A stretch of 64,000 bases of DNA, from the NCBI GenBank assembly GCA_002900995.3, contig CM035309.1, positions 186,001-250,000 on the forward strand, in the 5' to 3' direction. The position numbers were made by a program, and so were the translations under genes. This document shows, one piece after another, positions 1-11,660 of the stretch (position 1 is its first letter; every line of letters begins with the position of its first letter). A model generated the notes under the pieces. The model searched no databases, was not told the DNA's origin, and saw nothing but the letters and a program-made list of their open reading frames with translations. This stretch comes from Ganoderma boninense. Its lineage: Eukaryota > Basidiomycota > Agaricomycetes > Polyporales > Polyporaceae.

Positions 1-73
1 ACGTTGCTTTGCGACACGAGGGTCTCTTGAGACATGAGAGGCAAGAGGGAGAGAGAGTAGATACTATGCGAAC

Positions 74-117
74 GTGGCGAGTGGCGAGTGGCGAGTGGCG
101 AGTGGTGAGTGGCGAGA
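74..117. repeat. 7-bp tandem repeat (GAGTGGC)n
   Basis: About six consecutive copies of a GAGTGGC unit, one with a T for C change, are visible directly. This is a short minisatellite upstream of the first gene. Nothing suggests it is coding. Confidence 0.8.
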
Positions 118-545
118 TAGGTGCTGGTTGAGCACGAAAATGTGTCGGTGCTGTCCATTTATGTAGTCTGGTACACTGCATACCGGTCGCCACGCGTTGT
201 TTGTTTGCCCATCCGAAAGTGCGCCTCGAAGCCAAGCAGGGGTGATGGCTGTCGGCGTAATAGAAGGAATAATAACGGCCATACCGACTCCGACCCCTCT
301 TTTACCTCTAGGCCCAGCTAAGATATTGTCCCGCCGGAGAGGTGCGAACTTTATTGAGGGGTTTGTGCACACAATAGGTAGTTGTGGCTGTGAACACAAG
401 CCGGGATCTTACTGAGGAAGCTCGATACAAAAGAATAGAGCGCTCGCCACACGCGTATCCGCCGGGCCACTTCCCATCATTGACTGGGAAGCGATTCATT
501 CTATGTACCAACAATCGCAGCGCTATTACAGACTCCATAGTATGC

Positions 546-1220
546 CTAGACCGTCGACGAGGGGTCACCAATCAACGGAAGTAGCTTCCTGATCGCGAGC
601 ATCACCAACAAGACTACGGGAACAACTTCCCACAATGCTTGTACGAGAGCAAGTAAGCCGTCCCCTGAATCTCCCTCCTTGAAGCTGCGGATGGCGAACC
701 CTAAGCTGGAAACGCCCGAGAAGAGGGCCACAGTGTACGCGAGCAGATACACGAGCTCCACTTTGCCTGACTGCCCGGTGCGAGCCGCGGCCATCTTCCA
801 TCCGCGGAGTGTCCCTGAGGACCAGCGTTTCTCGGCGCACAAGAGGGAGGCGGCAGCCCCGGCGCAACCAACGCCAATGGAGTAGTCTACCGCTCTGGCG
901 CGCCACGCGTTCGTTGCCGCCGCGTCAATGAAATAGAAGGGAAAGTTGAGGGCCCAAGTTGTCAAAGCCGCGATGGGGAGCGAGAGCGTCAAAGGGAGAC
1001 TGGAGACACGACCGCCATCTGGCAGAACCGGATGCGCCAAGTGTGGACCCTCCATGATGCTGGGCGGATACAAAGGCAGGTCTTCCCCGCCCTCGGAGTA
1101 TCCCAAAGGCCTATAGGCTGGAAATGGGACTAGAGGCATGCCCGACGGGCCTGAGCTCGAGACGGGCTGGTGGCCGTGGGACATTGGACCGGATGAGGGC
1201 AAGGGCGAAAAGGAATGCAT
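546..1220 (-). CDS. small multi-pass membrane protein of unknown function
   Basis: An uninterrupted 224-codon minus-strand frame. The first 75 residues are Ser/Pro/Gly-rich and probably cytosolic. Hydrophobic segments follow at roughly residues 77-100 (LTLSLPIAALTTWALNFPFY), 112-128, 155-175 (VYLLAYTVALFSGVSS) and 190-212 (ALWEVVPVVLLVMLAI), so about four membrane helices are expected. The chosen start is the first Met of the open frame. I do not recognise the family. It is the only frame here with coherent amphipathic and hydrophobic spacing, and opposing frames are arginine-rich shadows. No intron is needed. The neighbour to the right is ATM1 on the same strand, about 1.1 kb away. Confidence 0.6.
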   Translation of the reverse strand: MHSFSPLPSSGPMSHGHQPVSSSGPSGMPLVPFPAYRPLGYSEGGEDLPLYPPSIMEGPHLAHPVLPDGGRVSSLPLTLSLPIAALTTWALNFPFYFIDAAATNAWRARAVDYSIGVGCAGAAASLLCAEKRWSSGTLRGWKMAAARTGQSGKVELVYLLAYTVALFSGVSSLGFAIRSFKEGDSGDGLLALVQALWEVVPVVLLVMLAIRKLLPLIGDPSSTV

Positions 1221-2326
1221 GCCGTGAAACGAATAGAACTTCCGGGGTGCTCAGACACAGTGAGTTCCCAGCGAACCTAGGCCATCGAATGCGCCCTTAA
1301 GTACCCTTCATGATCAGCTTTACTCCCTCAAAAATGGGCGGCACGGTGGCACACAAATTCTACGTTCCAGCATCCGCAAGCACTTAAGGTGACCCAAACT
1401 GTTACGAGGAGGACACCACGGACAAGAAAAAAACAGGGATTCAGACAACAACCGTCCCTAGGCTCCCGCGGCGAGGGTTGCGAACGCATGAATCGCGCCC
1501 AATCCCTTGAGCGCTGGTGGCATACCAACGATCCTCGAGTCGCCGCGCTGCCGACGAGCGTGCTCCAGCACGCGACCCGCGCCACGTAGCCTCCATACCT
1601 CCTCTCAACAAGGATGGTCACAGTGGGCACGCGGGACAAGAGCGAAACAGGAACGAGCCTCCACCCAGCGAACATGACACGCGTGTACGCAGCCATGACG
1701 CCGACGTGGTACATTTCCAAGCGTTCGCAGGCGCGTATATGCGCTGGGGTCGTGCGTGTGCCGTCACATATCCGACCCCCAACACTATGTCGTGAATGCG
1801 GCAACAACGAAGAAAAAGATAAAGATAACAAGGGTGAAGGACGTACCACCGCATTCACAGTCCCTCTCACGTCCTTCCAGGAGCGAGTATGCAATCCTGA
1901 TTCCACAGTCTTCAGACACCATGTTTGCATATGCGCAACTAGAGTGCTTGAGCTTTGACGACATAGCCTTCACCAGAGAGCAAAAGGAGGACAAAGAGAG
2001 AGGAAGGTGGAGAGGGTGCGGACGCGGCGCGCCCACACAGCTACATATGCTGGCTGAGCCGATCCAGGATGTCATTTTAGAGGACAGAGAGAACAAATAA
2101 GATGAGTCAGATCGTGCGGCTTCGACTATCTCCCGGCGAGCAGCACACTTCCTAGACGTACCGGAGCGCGTCATCCTTGTAGCAAGCACGCGGCATAAAC
2201 GTCTAGCATCAACCAGCACCAGCTTGTAAGCATCTTTGGCCGAACAACGAATAATAAATTAGAAAAGGGTTCCATCCACAGCCCATCCAGAAGAGCTCAT
2301 CGCGCTGCCCTACAAGGGGCACAAGC
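1221..2326. other. unresolved stretch, possible spliced minus-strand exons
   Basis: No convincing gene. On the minus strand a donor-like GTACGTCC (near 1847) and a CAG acceptor (near 1743) would join an open segment (about 1850-2070) to a hydrophobic open segment (about 1328-1740). No homology was recognised and no start is clear. It could be an untranslated leader, a degraded gene or a lineage-specific gene. Confidence 0.25.
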
Positions 2327-5141
2327 TCACGACTGAGCATTGGTCGCCGCCGCGTCCGGAAGAGCAGCGTCTGCCGTGATGTCAGACACCTGCTGCTGCC
2401 ACATGCTGTAGTACAGCCCTCCCGCGCGCATAAGCTCCTCGTGCGTGCCCTGCTCCTCGACATGCCCGTCTTTGAGCACGATGATGAGATCTAGACAAAA
2501 GACAAATAGTGAGCGGCGGCGGAGTAAACGACCGATTTCTGCGCTTACCAGCTTCGACGACAGTCCGGAGACGATGCGCGATGAAGATGCTGGTGCGCGC
2601 CTTGTCCTGGAGGAGAGTGTTGATGTTCCGCATCAGCTCCGTCTCTGTATGCGCGTCCAGCGCGGACGTCTGCAAACGCCATCGTCAGTCCTTCGAAACC
2701 CCAGCAGCGTCAACGGCCGAGAGCTCACCGCTTCGTCGAAGAACAGGATCGGGGGGTCCTTCAGCAGCACCCGCGCGACCGCGAGCCGCTGCTTCTCCCC
2801 GCCCGACAGCATCAAGCCGCGCTCGCCGACCTTCGTCTGGTACTTCTCTGGCAGCCTCAGGATCGCATCGTGCACGTGCGCCTTCTTCGCGGCCTCCACC
2901 ACCTCCTCGTTCGTCGCGTCCAGCCTTCCGTACCGGATATTGTGCAGCACGTCCGAGTGGAACAGCGGCGTGTCTTGCGGTACGACCCCAACCGCGCTTC
3001 TGAGCGAGCTGAGCTGGAGCTCACGGACATCCTGGCCGTCCACGAGGATCCGCCCGGACGTGGGCTCGTAGAAGCGGAACAGGAGGCGGAACACGGTCGA
3101 CTTGCCGCAGCCAGAGGGCCCGACCAGTGCGACCTTCTTGCCCGCGGGGATCGTGAACGAGAGGTCGCTGAAGATCGGGCGGTCCGCGTGGTAGCCGAAG
3201 CGCACGCGGTCGAAGGTGATCGTGCCGCCGCGGAGCGCGAGCGGGCGCGCGGACGGGAGGTCGGCGGGCGGCTGGTTCTGCGTGGTGAGGTTGAAGAGGA
3301 CCTCCATGTCGAGCAGGCTCTGGCGCATCTCACGGTAGATGGTGCCGAGGAAGTTGAGCGGGAGCGAGAGCTGGAAGACGAGCTGGTTGACCATGACGAG
3401 GTCGCCGACGGTCATTGTGCCTTCGCGAGGATGTCAGAGGAGGCTGAGCAGGGACTGGAAGATGGACGGACCGTTGATGACACCCTGGGCGGCGAGGAAC
3501 ATCATTCCCGTGAGGGCAGATGAGAAGATGATGTTCTGTCCAGAGTTCAAGTACGCGAGCGAGGTTGCGATCTTGATGGATGCTTGCTCATATCCAGCAA
3601 GGTGCTTGTCATACTTCCCGATTTCGTGTGCTTCATTATTGAAGTGCTGAAAGAGACTCATTAATACTGATGAACGTCCTGCGAGGGGCAATACTCGCCT
3701 TAACCGCTTCATAATTGATCAGGGAGTCAACCGCGACCGTAGCTGCTTTGTTGTCCGCTGAGTTGGCTTCCCGTCGGAAGCGCGTCCTGAATGGAAAAAA
3801 AACCAGTAATTGAGTAACCCGTGTCCGGCTGCCTTGAACGCAAATTGACACACCTCCAAGCTGTTGTATGCACAGTGAACCAAGTATATGCCGCCATAGT
3901 GACAGCAGTAATAGCGGCGTAATTCCATCCGAAATTGTACGTCTAGCTAAAAGTCAATGAAATCCTTCCGCAGGTGGAAAAGCGTCACGTACTAATATAC
4001 CACAAACAAGAGATATCTCTAGAGCAGTCGGCACTATTCGGAACAATACGGCGGATAGAATAAATGTGATCCCTCTGCGTACCCGTCAGACCTGCATACA
4101 TAAGATTCTAAGATGCGGCGGGCAGGGTAGGGGTTTTGAGTGTGAGTGTGGGGGAACAGTGTTGAAGGTTGGGTGGAAATGTCTCGAAACGTCTGCCGTG
4201 CCCGCCGTGAGAGGAGATATACGCACTTTGTACCGCGATCTATCGCACGCGTCAGACCTCCCGTATGGCGCGACAGGTGGAACTTGAGGTCGAGGTTCAG
4301 CAGGTGGTCGAACGTCTCTCGCGCGACCTTGCGGACCGCATGCTGCCCAACGCTTGCGAAGGTCGCATTCAGCAGCTCCCCCAACAGCGTCGCGCCAATG
4401 CGTGCGGCGCCATCTTCATGCGCGTTGTAATCAGCATCAAGGCTCTGACACAGCGACCGTGGCAGAAGCGGCGACTTACATCCCAAGATGAGCGAGCCGG
4501 CGACGACCCAGACGGTGGACGCCGCCGCAAGGTCGACGTTGAGCGAGTCGATGACTTGCTTGAACAGCAGCGGGACTTGGACGTTCAAGAGCTGCATACA
4601 CGTATACCAGGCTTCGTTCCATGAACAGGTCGCGCCGCCCAATCGAAATGCTCCGCACCTTGCCTCCCACAAGCAGCCCCAGCCCGAACACGACGCGCCC
4701 CCGCGTCTTCCAGTCATCCTTCGGCCACAAGTTCTCCACGAGCTTCTTGACGATGTCCCAGTCCCGCTTGCGCTGCTCCGACTGGGATATATGCACCGGA
4801 TCGCTGCCAAGGTCCTGCTTCGCTGCCGCTTGTGCCTTGGGTTCGCTGGGGGTTGTCGATGACGGCTGGGGCGGCGGTACAGGCTGGGCGGTCGAGGGGT
4901 CCTCCTTCTGTGGCTGTTGCGCGAGATGCTGAAAGCCTCGTGCAGGTATTCGGAGTATTGGCGAGTACGGTGGCCATGGTGTATGGCGGGAGGCGGGGAA
5001 TTCGGAATGGCTGCGAAGGCCAGAAGGCCTGGAGACCGCTACGGCTCGTGTGCCGAGGTTCCGGGAGAGACTAGCGGGGGTGGCCACGGCCGCGGCCCTC
5101 AATGGGCGGGCGAAACACTGGCGGCAAACAAACGTGGTCAT
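2327..5141 (-). CDS. ATM1: mitochondrial ABC transporter Atm1 (iron-sulfur cluster export)
   Basis: Half-size ABC exporter of the mitochondrial inner membrane. The family exports a glutathione-linked sulfur or Fe-S precursor for cytosolic Fe-S protein assembly. I place ten exons: 4659-5141, 4480-4591, 4227-4413, 3993-4074, 3854-3942, 3699-3786, 3472-3646, 2729-3420, 2549-2669 and 2327-2490. They sum to 2193 nt (730 aa) with all phases matching. The N-terminus is Arg/Ala-rich and looks like a mitochondrial presequence. The membrane domain carries the Atm1 signatures [41 protein letters not shown] and [17 protein letters not shown]. The nucleotide-binding domain has Walker [10 protein letters not shown], the Q-loop VPQDTPLF, signature LSGGEKQR, Walker B ILFFDEA and an H-loop in IAHRLRT. 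One intron (3647-3698) has a GC-AG border. The start [10 protein letters not shown] is preferred over an upstream in-frame Met at 5180. No break was seen. Confidence 0.95.
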
Positions 5142-5504
5142 CGCGGCGCCGTCGAGCAGTCGGTAGGGCACATCTAGCACAGAGCCGAGGCAGGAGGATG
5201 GAGGGAGTCAAAGAGAGCGGTGAAGCCTGTTCGCTGCGTCTCGGTTGGATGCATAATGCGCTCGGCGGGTCAGTTTGACGTGCTTTCGCGCCAGATCGGA
5301 GGACGCGTAATCTTATCTGATAATATGAGCCTGTCTCGTCACCGGATATGCCCTGCGATGCCGACGCATAACCACAGCTCCGACAGCCTCCGAGACCACA
5401 TGGACGAAGAGTTGGCTGCAGTTGCAGGGTATGACAAGGGTATGAAGAGTTTATATACCGCAACCGATAATGCTACCGGTCCATTATATCGCAAATAACT
5501 ACTT

Positions 5505-5544
5505 CCTCCTCCTCCTCCTCCTCCTCCTCCTCCTCCTCCTCCTC
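5505..5544. repeat. (CCT)n trinucleotide microsatellite
   Basis: An uninterrupted run of about 13 CCT units sits between the 5' end of ATM1 and the 3' end of the LRR gene. In one plus frame it creates a false poly-leucine ORF. Both flanking genes are on the minus strand, so it lies in the LRR gene's downstream region and the ATM1 promoter. Confidence 0.9.
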
Positions 5545-5597
5545 GATTACCGCAACCAGATCCAAACCCTGAAAACTCCTCAGCTAATCCCTCACGA

Positions 5598-8500
5598 TCA
5601 TTCAATACGGCCCCTCAGCCAGCTCAGAAGCCCTTCGTCCCCTCTCCCGCTCCCACACCCTCCTCGGCGGCACGCGGAACCTACACGAACCACACCGTCA
5701 GCTTCAGTCATTATCAATGCCATCTCCCAGCGCCCTGCCCCCCTCCCCCCGCGCGCCTCCCAACCACACGAGGGAAACGAAAACAAACGAAACACTCACG
5801 TATTCCCGTCCACCAACAGCACGTCCAGCGACAACAGCCCCACCTCCGCCGGCAGCCGCCCAATCTCGTTGTCCCGCAGGTCCAGCTCCTCCAGCCGCCA
5901 CTCGGGCACGACCCGGTTCCCCTTGAACCGCCCCGCGAGCTCCGCGAACGCCCCCAGGTCGTCCAGCCGGTTCCCCCGCAGCCGCAGCTGCCGCACGCCC
6001 CTCCACACCGTGGTGGGCGCGACCGCGTCCTCCGCACTGAGCGTAGGGAGCGGGTCGGCGAAGAGCAGCGCGGCGAGCACGGAGGGGGAGAGGCACGCGG
6101 ACGTCAGCGCGTTGTACGACAAGTCCAGCGTGCGCACGCTCGGGAAGAGCCGCGCAAGGAGCGGCAGCAGGGGCTCGCTCGTCCGCTTCTCCGTAGTTGC
6201 AGTTGCAGTCGAGCCCACCGCGGCGTCATCGGGGGTGGGGGCGGGGGCGGAGAAGACGGGCACAGTGTCCCCAAGCGCGCAGTTCTCGAGCGAGAGCTCC
6301 TCGAGGTACGGCAGCGCGGGCCCGAGCGCGAGCACGGCGGCGGCGGGGAGGGCGAACGCGGGTCTGCGCGGCGCTTCGCCAGGACGAGCACCTTGAGGTT
6401 GTGCGCGAACGGCTGCGCGGCGATCGCTACGAGGGGCAGCGTCGGCGTCGGGATCGCGAGCTCCAGCTCGGAGACGGGCGAGGCGGAGGAGGCCTTGAGC
6501 CGTGCGGGGGCTGCGACTGAGAAGGAGCGGGCGTGCGGAGCCTTCGTGGGTGCAGCGGAAGGGGGCAGGGTCAGCGTGGAGGAGAGCTTGTCGTAGTACT
6601 GCGGGTGCGCTAGAGCTGCCGCGAGGGTCGCTGGACTGTGAGATGGGGGCGACGGGGTGCGCGGGGCCGAGGGCGGAGCGGAGCGTTGGGGGACTCTGGG
6701 TTGGCGGAGACCGCGGCGGCGGCGGCTGCAGCGCGAGCGCGCCGTCGTGCTCCTGTGCTGAACAACCCTTGCTCAGCCTCGATTTCCCAGGCTTCCTTCT
6801 CCGCGACCTTCGCTGCCGTCTTGGGCTTCTGTGGGGACGGCGGGGTGGACCTCGGAAGCAGCGTCGACGGTTTTGACGGAGACGCAGGACGAGACTGCGA
6901 GGTAACAGCCATCGCCGCCTGAGCTCGCGCTCTTCGCTTCGCTCCCTCCGACAGCAGGCCCTGCTCGGCATCGATCTCCCAGGATTCCTTGAGCACCTCA
7001 CCCTTCGGTTCCGAAGGGCCGCTGGATCTGTTCGCGACAGGTGTGTTAGCGCGACGCGGCTTCATCCTGCGCTCGGCCTCGACCTCCCAAGCTTCCTTGA
7101 CGACACGCTTCCCGACGACAATGCGAAGAACGCCGTCTGGAGGCTCCTGGGTCGTGACGTCGAACTGGACGGTCTGCTTGATAGCGTCCGGCACGAAGAC
7201 CGCCTCGAGCACAGGTCGCGAGACATACGTCTCTTCCAGGTCCAGAATCCTCAGCGACGGGAATACGGTGGCAGACGCAGAAGAGAAGATCGAGACCGGG
7301 AAGCTATCGTCGCCGATGTCTGCTCGCACCATGTGGAGCTCCTTCAGTCTTGCCAGCCGCCCCAGGACGCAGAGGAGGACGTCGCTCTTCCCCAGCGGGT
7401 TCTCGGATACGTGGAGCTTCGTGACCAAGGCGGGGATCTGGTGGTCGATCGCCGCCGCGCAGATGCCGTTGTGCGAGACGTCGAGGGAGATAAGGCGGGG
7501 CAGCGGTTCCGTTGCTCGTGTGATCGATTGCATGAACCAGTCTCCGCGCGAATCCTTCGTCCGATCGAGCAGGTTCGAACCGCTGCCGAACGGTGCGCTG
7601 AATGGCAGTGCAGTGAGGGAGTTGTGGGAGAGGTCGAGGGTGGTGAGATGCGGAAGGGCCCAGAACTTGGTAGGTAAGGATGTGAGCTGGTTGTGGGACA
7701 AGTCGAGATGCGTGAGCGACATGAGGTCCGCGAACGAGTCTGGTACCGACGCCAGCTTGTTGTTGTGCAACTAGGGGCGAGGGTCGTGTGAGTGCCTGCA
7801 ATCGTGTTTGCCAACGGGGAAAACCACCTACGTCCATCGTCTTCAGCGAGCCGAACATGGAGATCTCGGGCTGGATCTCCAGTATCTCGTTGGACCATGC
7901 CTTGAGAATCTCGAGGTCTTGCGCATCATACCACGACGGGGCTTCTTGCTTGCGGCTTGGTGCTCCTGATGTCGTTGTGGTGATGGGCGGCTCGACGGGC
8001 ACTGACTTGAGTGGCTCGGGTGTTATCCCGAGGTGGATCTCAAACAGTGCGGAGGGAAGGCATGGAAGGTCGCGTGAGGATAGGTTGATGGCGCCTTGTA
8101 AGAATGTCCTTGAATAATGAATACTTCAAATCCGGCAGGGTAGTACAGGAACGATGGAACAGGCATGGCAAGCAACTCCGGTGGGGTGAGATATTAGAAA
8201 GACAAGCCAAGACTAATGACGGTCTTCGGAGTTAGAGTCGCTGACGACTTTGCGAAACATAGCTCGAGTTACCCAAACGAAAGAGCAGAGAACTCGCTGC
8301 ATGGCATGCCTACACCACCGGGAAGTGAGGCACTTACCGGAACTGCGTGCACGCTCAATAGTCTCTTTGACAGACCATCGCCCGAGGTCCACGTCGTGCA
8401 CCGCGGGCTGGTTGAACGTGAGCGGGGAAGCATCCTCGAGACCTTCAAACTCTGCCTTCACAGGCGACACCTTTGCGATCGCCTTCTTCGCCTCCGCACG

Positions 8501-8800
8501 CTTGAGCGCGATCTGTTCACGGAGGCTGAGCTGTGGTTTCGGCGATGGTGGCACGTCCTCGTCAGCGGGAAGTGGCTGGGGCCTCTTTGCGGGCGACTTC
8601 GTAGGGGATCGTGACTTCAAGCTTTTGAGACTGGGCTGAGTGCGAAGTGTCGGAGAGGGAGCGGCGACGGGTGTCTTTGCGCGGGGTTTCGCGAGTGGGG
8701 TGACAGGTGCACGGACGGTGGGAGTGGACGGGGTGCTCTGCAGGCGTGTCCGCACGCCCGGCCGCGATGAGGAGGAGGAGGGTTGGGGGAGACGAGACAT
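5598..8800 (-). CDS. LRRC40-like leucine-rich-repeat protein
   Basis: Four exons are supported: 8338-8800, 7832-8094, 5800-7770 and 5598-5680. The N-terminus is low-complexity (Ser/Pro/Lys), then ARSSG-AINLSSRDLPCLP begins the repeat region. Typical LRRs follow (SLTHLDLSHNQLTSLP, HLTTLDLSHNSLTALP). A second LRR block near the end (LEELDLRDNEIGRLP) leads to a WLRGRIE C-terminus. Between the blocks lies a charged linker with three copies of KE(A/S)WE(V/I)(E/D)AE. The layout resembles LRRC40-type proteins, which are probable protein-interaction scaffolds. As assembled, the frame changes near 6610-6690 and 6375 (each as if one base were missing) and near 5650 (one extra). With these corrections the total becomes divisible by three, about 927 codons. 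I therefore read it as intact with assembly errors, not a pseudogene. Confidence 0.8.
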
Positions 8801-9364
8801 CTGGAGAGAGTATAAGTGCTGCGATGGGCCACGGCGGACGGCGATGGGAAATCAATCAAAGGATGCTCCAGTCGGACAACCTTGCTGGAAACCGTCGTTC
8901 CGCATTGGCGCCCATAATGGGTGGAAGTGAGTGTGACCCCGGGGAGTGCCTGCCGGGGGTCTGTGCTTCCACGTGGCTGTGAGAGCGCCCATGCTCGTCC
9001 ACAATTCTGGCTGCCCAGAGACACCGTATCGCTCCCGCTCGGACTTCAAGACAAATCGCAAGGCCCCGCTGCCCCTTCACGCCAATGTGAGTGTCCTACG
9101 TCGTCCACTTGTCCCATCCGGATGGTTCTGCGAGGCCTTGGGAAGGGTTGGAGGGTTGGATGGGGTTGGATTGGTGGACGGACCATCGGATGACGGGTCT
9201 CTGGATATGGATCCTGGTCAGTCTGCAGTACTGACTGTCCATTCTCCAGCCGGAGAAAGTGCGACAACAGTTTCGCAGTGAGTACCCTCTCAATCCGACA
9301 TGTTGAATTTCTCATGAAGAGTATCCGTTTGCAGCTTCCCACCCAAAGTCTTTAGTTCGCCAGC
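8801..9364. promoter_or_regulatory. divergent promoter between the LRR gene and RPS10
   Basis: A 564-bp intergenic region between two divergently transcribed genes. A probable 5'-UTR intron of RPS10 is visible at 9278-9334 (donor GTGAGTACC, acceptor TTTGCAG), which would place the RPS10 transcription start upstream of 9278. No clear TATA box or other operator was recognised. Confidence 0.5.
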
Positions 9365-9940
9365 ATGATCATTTCGAAGCCCCACAGGCGCATCATCTAC
9401 GAGTCCCTCTTCAAGGGTCTGTACCCAATCCATCTCCTCTCTACCCCATATCCTGATCGTGGAGGCCTTGGTGAATAACAGAGGGCGTGTTGGTCGCCAA
9501 GAAGGACTACAACGCCCCCAAGCACGAAGAGCTCGATGTGCCTAACCTCGAAGTCATCAAGGCCATGCAGAGCCTTACCTCCAAGGGTCTCGTGAAGACG
9601 CAGTTCTCTTGGCAGTGGTACTACTACGTCCTCACCCCTGAAGGCGTTGACTTCCTTCGCGAGTGGTACGTCTCGTTCTTGCAGAGCCTTTTCCCCTCCC
9701 GTCTTACGTATGCTGCGGCACCCTCGCAGGCTGAACCTCCCGAGCGAGATCGTCCCCTCCACGCACAAAAAGGCCGCTCGCCCCCCTCGCCCGGCGCAGG
9801 TGCGTGGCCCCGGCGGCGGCGAGGGCACGTACCGCCCGCCCCGCGGCGACCGCGAGGACTACAGGAAGAAGGAGGGTGGTGCCCCCGGCGAGTTCCGTCC
9901 ACAGTTCGCTGGTGTCGGCCGCGGTGCGCCCCGGGAGTAG
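9365..9940 (+). CDS. RPS10: 40S ribosomal protein eS10
   Basis: Structural protein of the small ribosomal subunit near the mRNA entry side. Three exons, 9365-9416, 9482-9665 and 9730-9940, sum to 447 nt (148 aa) with exact phase. The start [16 protein letters not shown], the core [19 protein letters not shown], the block [19 protein letters not shown] and [16 protein letters not shown] are hallmark eS10 sequences. The Arg/Gly/Pro-rich tail ending GVGRGAPRE matches other fungal eS10 proteins. Length agrees with the fungal family. Introns are 65 and 64 nt with GT-AG borders, and a 5'-UTR intron lies just upstream. The gene is divergent from the LRR gene and appears intact. Confidence 0.97.
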
Positions 9941-10901
9941 ACGACCGCCGACGACGACCACGATCACGATGAGGAGCAGCACCCCCCGCCGGACCCGTGC
10001 ATTTTCTTTTTTATATCATCATGTCCAAGAGTCGACGAACATCTGCGGGCGCACTGGGGCTGGACGACGACGCGCGGGATGGTGGGACCGGGGCTGCTTC
10101 GCTATGTAGGAGAGGTGTTATGATACTTGCTGCCATCCGTCGCAAAATTGTAGTATGAGCATTCCATGCCCTCGCTTATGCTATGTTTACGCTTTCGCAC
10201 TCTCCATCCTCCATGACTGTTTTTGAACGCAGAGGAGATGCTGCAGCCGCTGCTGCAGCTAGTGGGCTGTCACTTAGCCTTGGGAGACGACGATGTGACG
10301 TCACGAACTTTATGTAGGTTGGCAAACGCCGGCAGCCTGCCAGTTGCCTTGCGTCCATTCCCTAGGAATGCAGTTTCTCTTTTGCCGCTTGACCACCATC
10401 TGCAGGACTGCTTGACCTTGGCTGAGCTACTACCTAGTGACTGACTGAAGGTGTGTATATGCTCCCCGCTGTCCATCTCCTGGAAGAAAGGAGACAGAAA
10501 CTTAGACTACACTGGATTCCAACGATTCGTGCGGTACCGAAGCGCCTTCCTCCCGCCGGGATTGAAGATTTGACCTGCCAAAGTAGTAGTCAGACTCGTG
10601 GTGGACAAACGACCGTCGTACCGGTCATCGTGAGTATTACTTTTGGGTCGGAGCCACCAAACGTGTGAGTCGCAACTTTGTCGTGCTGGCCGAGGAGAAC
10701 GATCTGATCCCATCTCGTGTTTGTCGCCCGCGAAGCAACGTCGCTGCCATACCAGGAAGCATCCCTCCCTCTTCCAACTTGCCAACTTGCCAAGTTCGTT
10801 CCCGAATGCCTGGGAGCAGCCCCCCCTCTGTGGCGAGCCACCAGCAGCCCGGCCCACCCCGCCGCCGAGCCCGCCAAACTCCCGCCACCACGATAACCAC
10901 C
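9941..10901. other. RPS10 3' flank and intergenic region
   Basis: Holds the RPS10 3' UTR and a Pro-rich, GC-rich leader before the next open frame. I see no separate gene. Short frames on both strands lack consistent composition or splice context. Confidence 0.5.
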
Positions 10902-11660
10902 ATGCCGCCTCGAATGCGCACAGAGGGACCCATGCCCCTGCCCCTGAGGACCCCCCACCACGCCGTCCGCCCGCACCGCGACCCCCGCCACAGCGCCCGG
11001 CGCCATTCAGCTGGTCGTCGTCGCTGCTGACGATGCTGACGACGCTGGGGTGCTTCGCAGTGCTGTGCGCATACGCGTCCGCCGCGAGCACGCGCTTCGC
11101 GCTGCACGCCGCCGCGCCCGTGTACGCGCTCTACCCGCCACTTGTCGCCGCGATGCTCGTGGGCGGGTGCGCCGCGCTCGTGTGCTACGCCCCACCATGC
11201 TCGCCGTCCTCGTCTTCCACGCCCTCTTCGGCACCGACATCCGCAAGCGCCACACACACCGCCCCCGCCCCCTGCCCAGGTGGGGTCGATGGGGGGTGGA
11301 GCTCGAGCGGGAGAGGGAGCAGGGGCGGGGATAGGGGACATGGGGTGGTCGGTGCTGCGCGACGGGGCGAGCACGATCAAGCTCGCGCTCGTCGTCGCGC
11401 CCGTGTACGTGATGGCGCTCGGGCGCGGGCTCGGCGGATGGGGAGGGGCAGGGGCAGGGGGCGTGCACGATGTGCAGAGCAGGGCGCTGGACGCGGCGGC
11501 TGGGGGGCAGCTTGCGGCCGCGATGATGACGCTGCGGATCATGCTCGTCGGACTGCGCGAGATTTGGGACTTGGTCCCACTCGTGATGTTCAGGTGGGAC
11601 CGGGACCGGGGCGCGCGAACACAGGAGCAAGGGCGCGACGATGAGCACGGGCAGGAGTAA
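10902..11660 (+). CDS. putative multi-pass membrane protein, gene model unresolved
   Basis: The plus strand encodes a Pro/Arg-rich N-terminus and then hydrophobic segments: LLTMLTTLGCFAVLCAYASA, VYALYPPLVAAMLVGGCAAL, MLAVLVFHALFGTDIRKR, IKLALVVAPVYVMALG and MMTLRIMLVGLREIWDLVPL. These helices fall in different frames. The switch near 11195 is repaired by one extra C in a CCCC run (VCYAP then TMLAVLVFH). Between 11270 and 11340 an intron or another indel must be assumed. The N-terminal frame is also uncertain. The family is not recognised, but the regular helix spacing and the basic loop after GTDIRKR support a real membrane protein. The antisense 301-codon frame is Arg-rich and looks like a shadow. 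Confidence 0.45.

Noticed and set aside
1328..1930. 200-codon minus-strand frame as a complete gene
   Set aside because: No start context or family recognised; only parts look hydrophobic, so kept as an unresolved stretch.
5470..6396. 308-codon plus-strand frame with a poly-leucine start
   Set aside because: It is the CCT microsatellite plus the antisense of the LRR gene's last exon; composition is Ser/Arg-rich and unstructured.
10637..11542. 301-codon minus-strand frame
   Set aside because: Antisense of the membrane-protein region; Arg/Gly-rich from GC-rich DNA, with no motif.
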